From: Burkholderiales bacterium
GTDB taxonomy: Bacteria > Pseudomonadota > Gammaproteobacteria > Burkholderiales > Casimicrobiaceae
Assembly: GCA_031275075.1 (NCBI GenBank)
Contig: JAISPI010000164.1
Span: 1-13,303, forward strand
DNA length: 13,303 nt
Direction of reading: 5' to 3'
In this document: positions 12,719-13,303 of the stretch, piece after piece
Numbering within the stretch: position 1 is the stretch's first letter
Layout of the letters: each line of letters begins with the position of its first letter
The notes under the pieces: generated by a model
The model's input: the letters and a program-made list of their open reading frames with translations, nothing else
The model's database searches: none
Told to the model about the DNA's origin: nothing
Translations under genes and position numbers: made by a program

Positions 12719-13303
12719 TCAGGGATCAAGAGCGATCCGGTGGATAGTCAACGTTTCCGTAGGTGTTTGCAGTTCGATATTCAAACGCAACCGTTCAGCG
12801 ATAACGTCTTTCTTTATCCAATCTTCGGGCCACAGCAACGGAATATCAAGGCGCACGAATCCATCGACGAACGGCATTGCTTTGGGCGTCGTTATCTGAG
12901 AAAGCACCTGCCACTCCGTTTCCGGCGCGCGTTGCGCGGCAACAGTTAATTGAGCAATGGATGTGCTCGCGGTTTCGGGGATGATCAATCCCAACGTTTT
13001 CAGACGCGGCGTTCGCAGTATCTGATCAGCGGGGGAGAGCAATTCGATGTGTTGATGGCTGGCGGTAAGCGCCAGGGCGCCGGTCTTTGCTTGCAAGCGT
13101 CCGACAGAAGCGATCCAACCGTCGTCGCTGGCATGGCGTGCGCTGCCGAATGTCCACAGTCTTACGCTTTCGGGAAAGAAAGCGCGAGACACCATGAAAT
13201 CGCGCATCGCATCTTCCGTGCCAGTGTTGAGAAACGATGTGTAAGACACGTAAGCAGGGTCGTCGGCGAACAATCCGTTGCTGCCGTTCCACGCCATATG
13301 AGC
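12719..13303 (-). CDS. Unrecognised protein, C-terminal part (5' end at window edge)
   Basis: An open minus-strand frame runs from the right window edge to a stop at 12719, giving about 194 residues. The first ATG is at 13297, but the two codons before it (A-H) are also open, and the visible start (MAWNGSNGLFADDPAYVSY) does not look like a protein N-terminus, so the gene probably continues outside. Composition is balanced, with regularly spaced hydrophobic residues and several tryptophans (LWTFG, DGWIASVGRL, PLLWPEDWIKKD), unlike the Arg-rich plus-strand frame opposite, so I take it as real. It contains no cysteine, no transmembrane segment and no motif I can name. Alternating hydrophobic strands suggest a beta-rich domain. 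It converges on nusB. I assign no function. Confidence 0.7.
   Translation of the reverse strand, partial: AHMAWNGSNGLFADDPAYVSYTSFLNTGTEDAMRDFMVSRAFFPESVRLWTFGSARHASDDGWIASVGRLQAKTGALALTASHQHIELLSPADQILRTPRLKTLGLIIPETASTSIAQLTVAAQRAPETEWQVLSQITTPKAMPFVDGFVRLDIPLLWPEDWIKKDVIAERLRLNIELQTPTETLTIHRIALDP

Noticed and set aside
12723..12738. Hairpin GGATC/GATCC as a terminator between nusB and the minus-strand gene
   Set aside because: The stem is only 5 bp, has no T run on either strand and lies within the end of the minus-strand coding region.

Overview
The window reads as bacterial chromosome from a proteobacterium, most likely a betaproteobacterium. The basis is the layout: a WaaG-type lipopolysaccharide glycosyltransferase, the darP(yjgA)-mogA pair, the ribBA(-like)-ribH-nusB run, and a hydrogenase accessory gene order that matches the membrane-bound hydrogenase operon of Cupriavidus necator (hoxM-L-O-Q-R-T-V-hypA-hypB) gene for gene. 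This is gene-content inference; no tree or database search was possible. There are no RNA genes, insertion sequences, CRISPR arrays or phage genes that I can see.

Layout: (1) 1-344, the 3' end of a glycosyltransferase gene; (2) 345-501, a short regulatory gap containing one of two near-identical 25-bp repeats; (3) 502-951, a bacteriohemerythrin followed by a clear intrinsic terminator; (4) 1144-2550, hemN for oxygen-independent haem synthesis; (5) 2685-8328, a tightly packed nine-gene [NiFe]-hydrogenase maturation block: hupD (protease), hupF (HypC-like), hupG (HyaE-like), hupH (HyaF-like), hupI (rubredoxin), hupJ (HybE-like), hupK (large-subunit-like scaffold), hypA and hypB (nickel delivery); (6) 8363-9307, miaA; (7) 9429-10555, darP and mogA; (8) 10595-12699, a ribB gene fused to a degenerate ribA-like domain, then ribH and nusB; (9) 12719-13303, a convergent minus-strand gene I do not recognise, cut by the window end. 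Every part longer than 300 bases is coding.

How the genes fit together: the hydrogenase block encodes helpers for building an oxygen-tolerant (group 1, membrane-bound) uptake hydrogenase. HypA/HypB supply nickel, HupF/HupK handle the Fe(CN)2CO precursor, HupD cuts the finished large subunit, and HupG/H/I/J serve mainly the small subunit with its Fe-S clusters and Tat signal. What is missing is striking: the structural genes normally directly upstream of hupD and the hypF/C/D/E genes normally downstream of hypB are absent, and housekeeping genes sit there instead. An oxygen-binding hemerythrin and an oxygen-independent haem enzyme next door suggest a microaerobic or oxygen-fluctuating lifestyle, but that is inference.

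I do not see a wholly new system. The most worthwhile leads are the orphaned maturation block, the very long His-rich region of HypB, the relic active-site motifs in HupK, the Tat-like motif at the C-terminus of HupJ, the duplicated 25-bp element next to the hemerythrin gene, and the unrecognised minus-strand protein.
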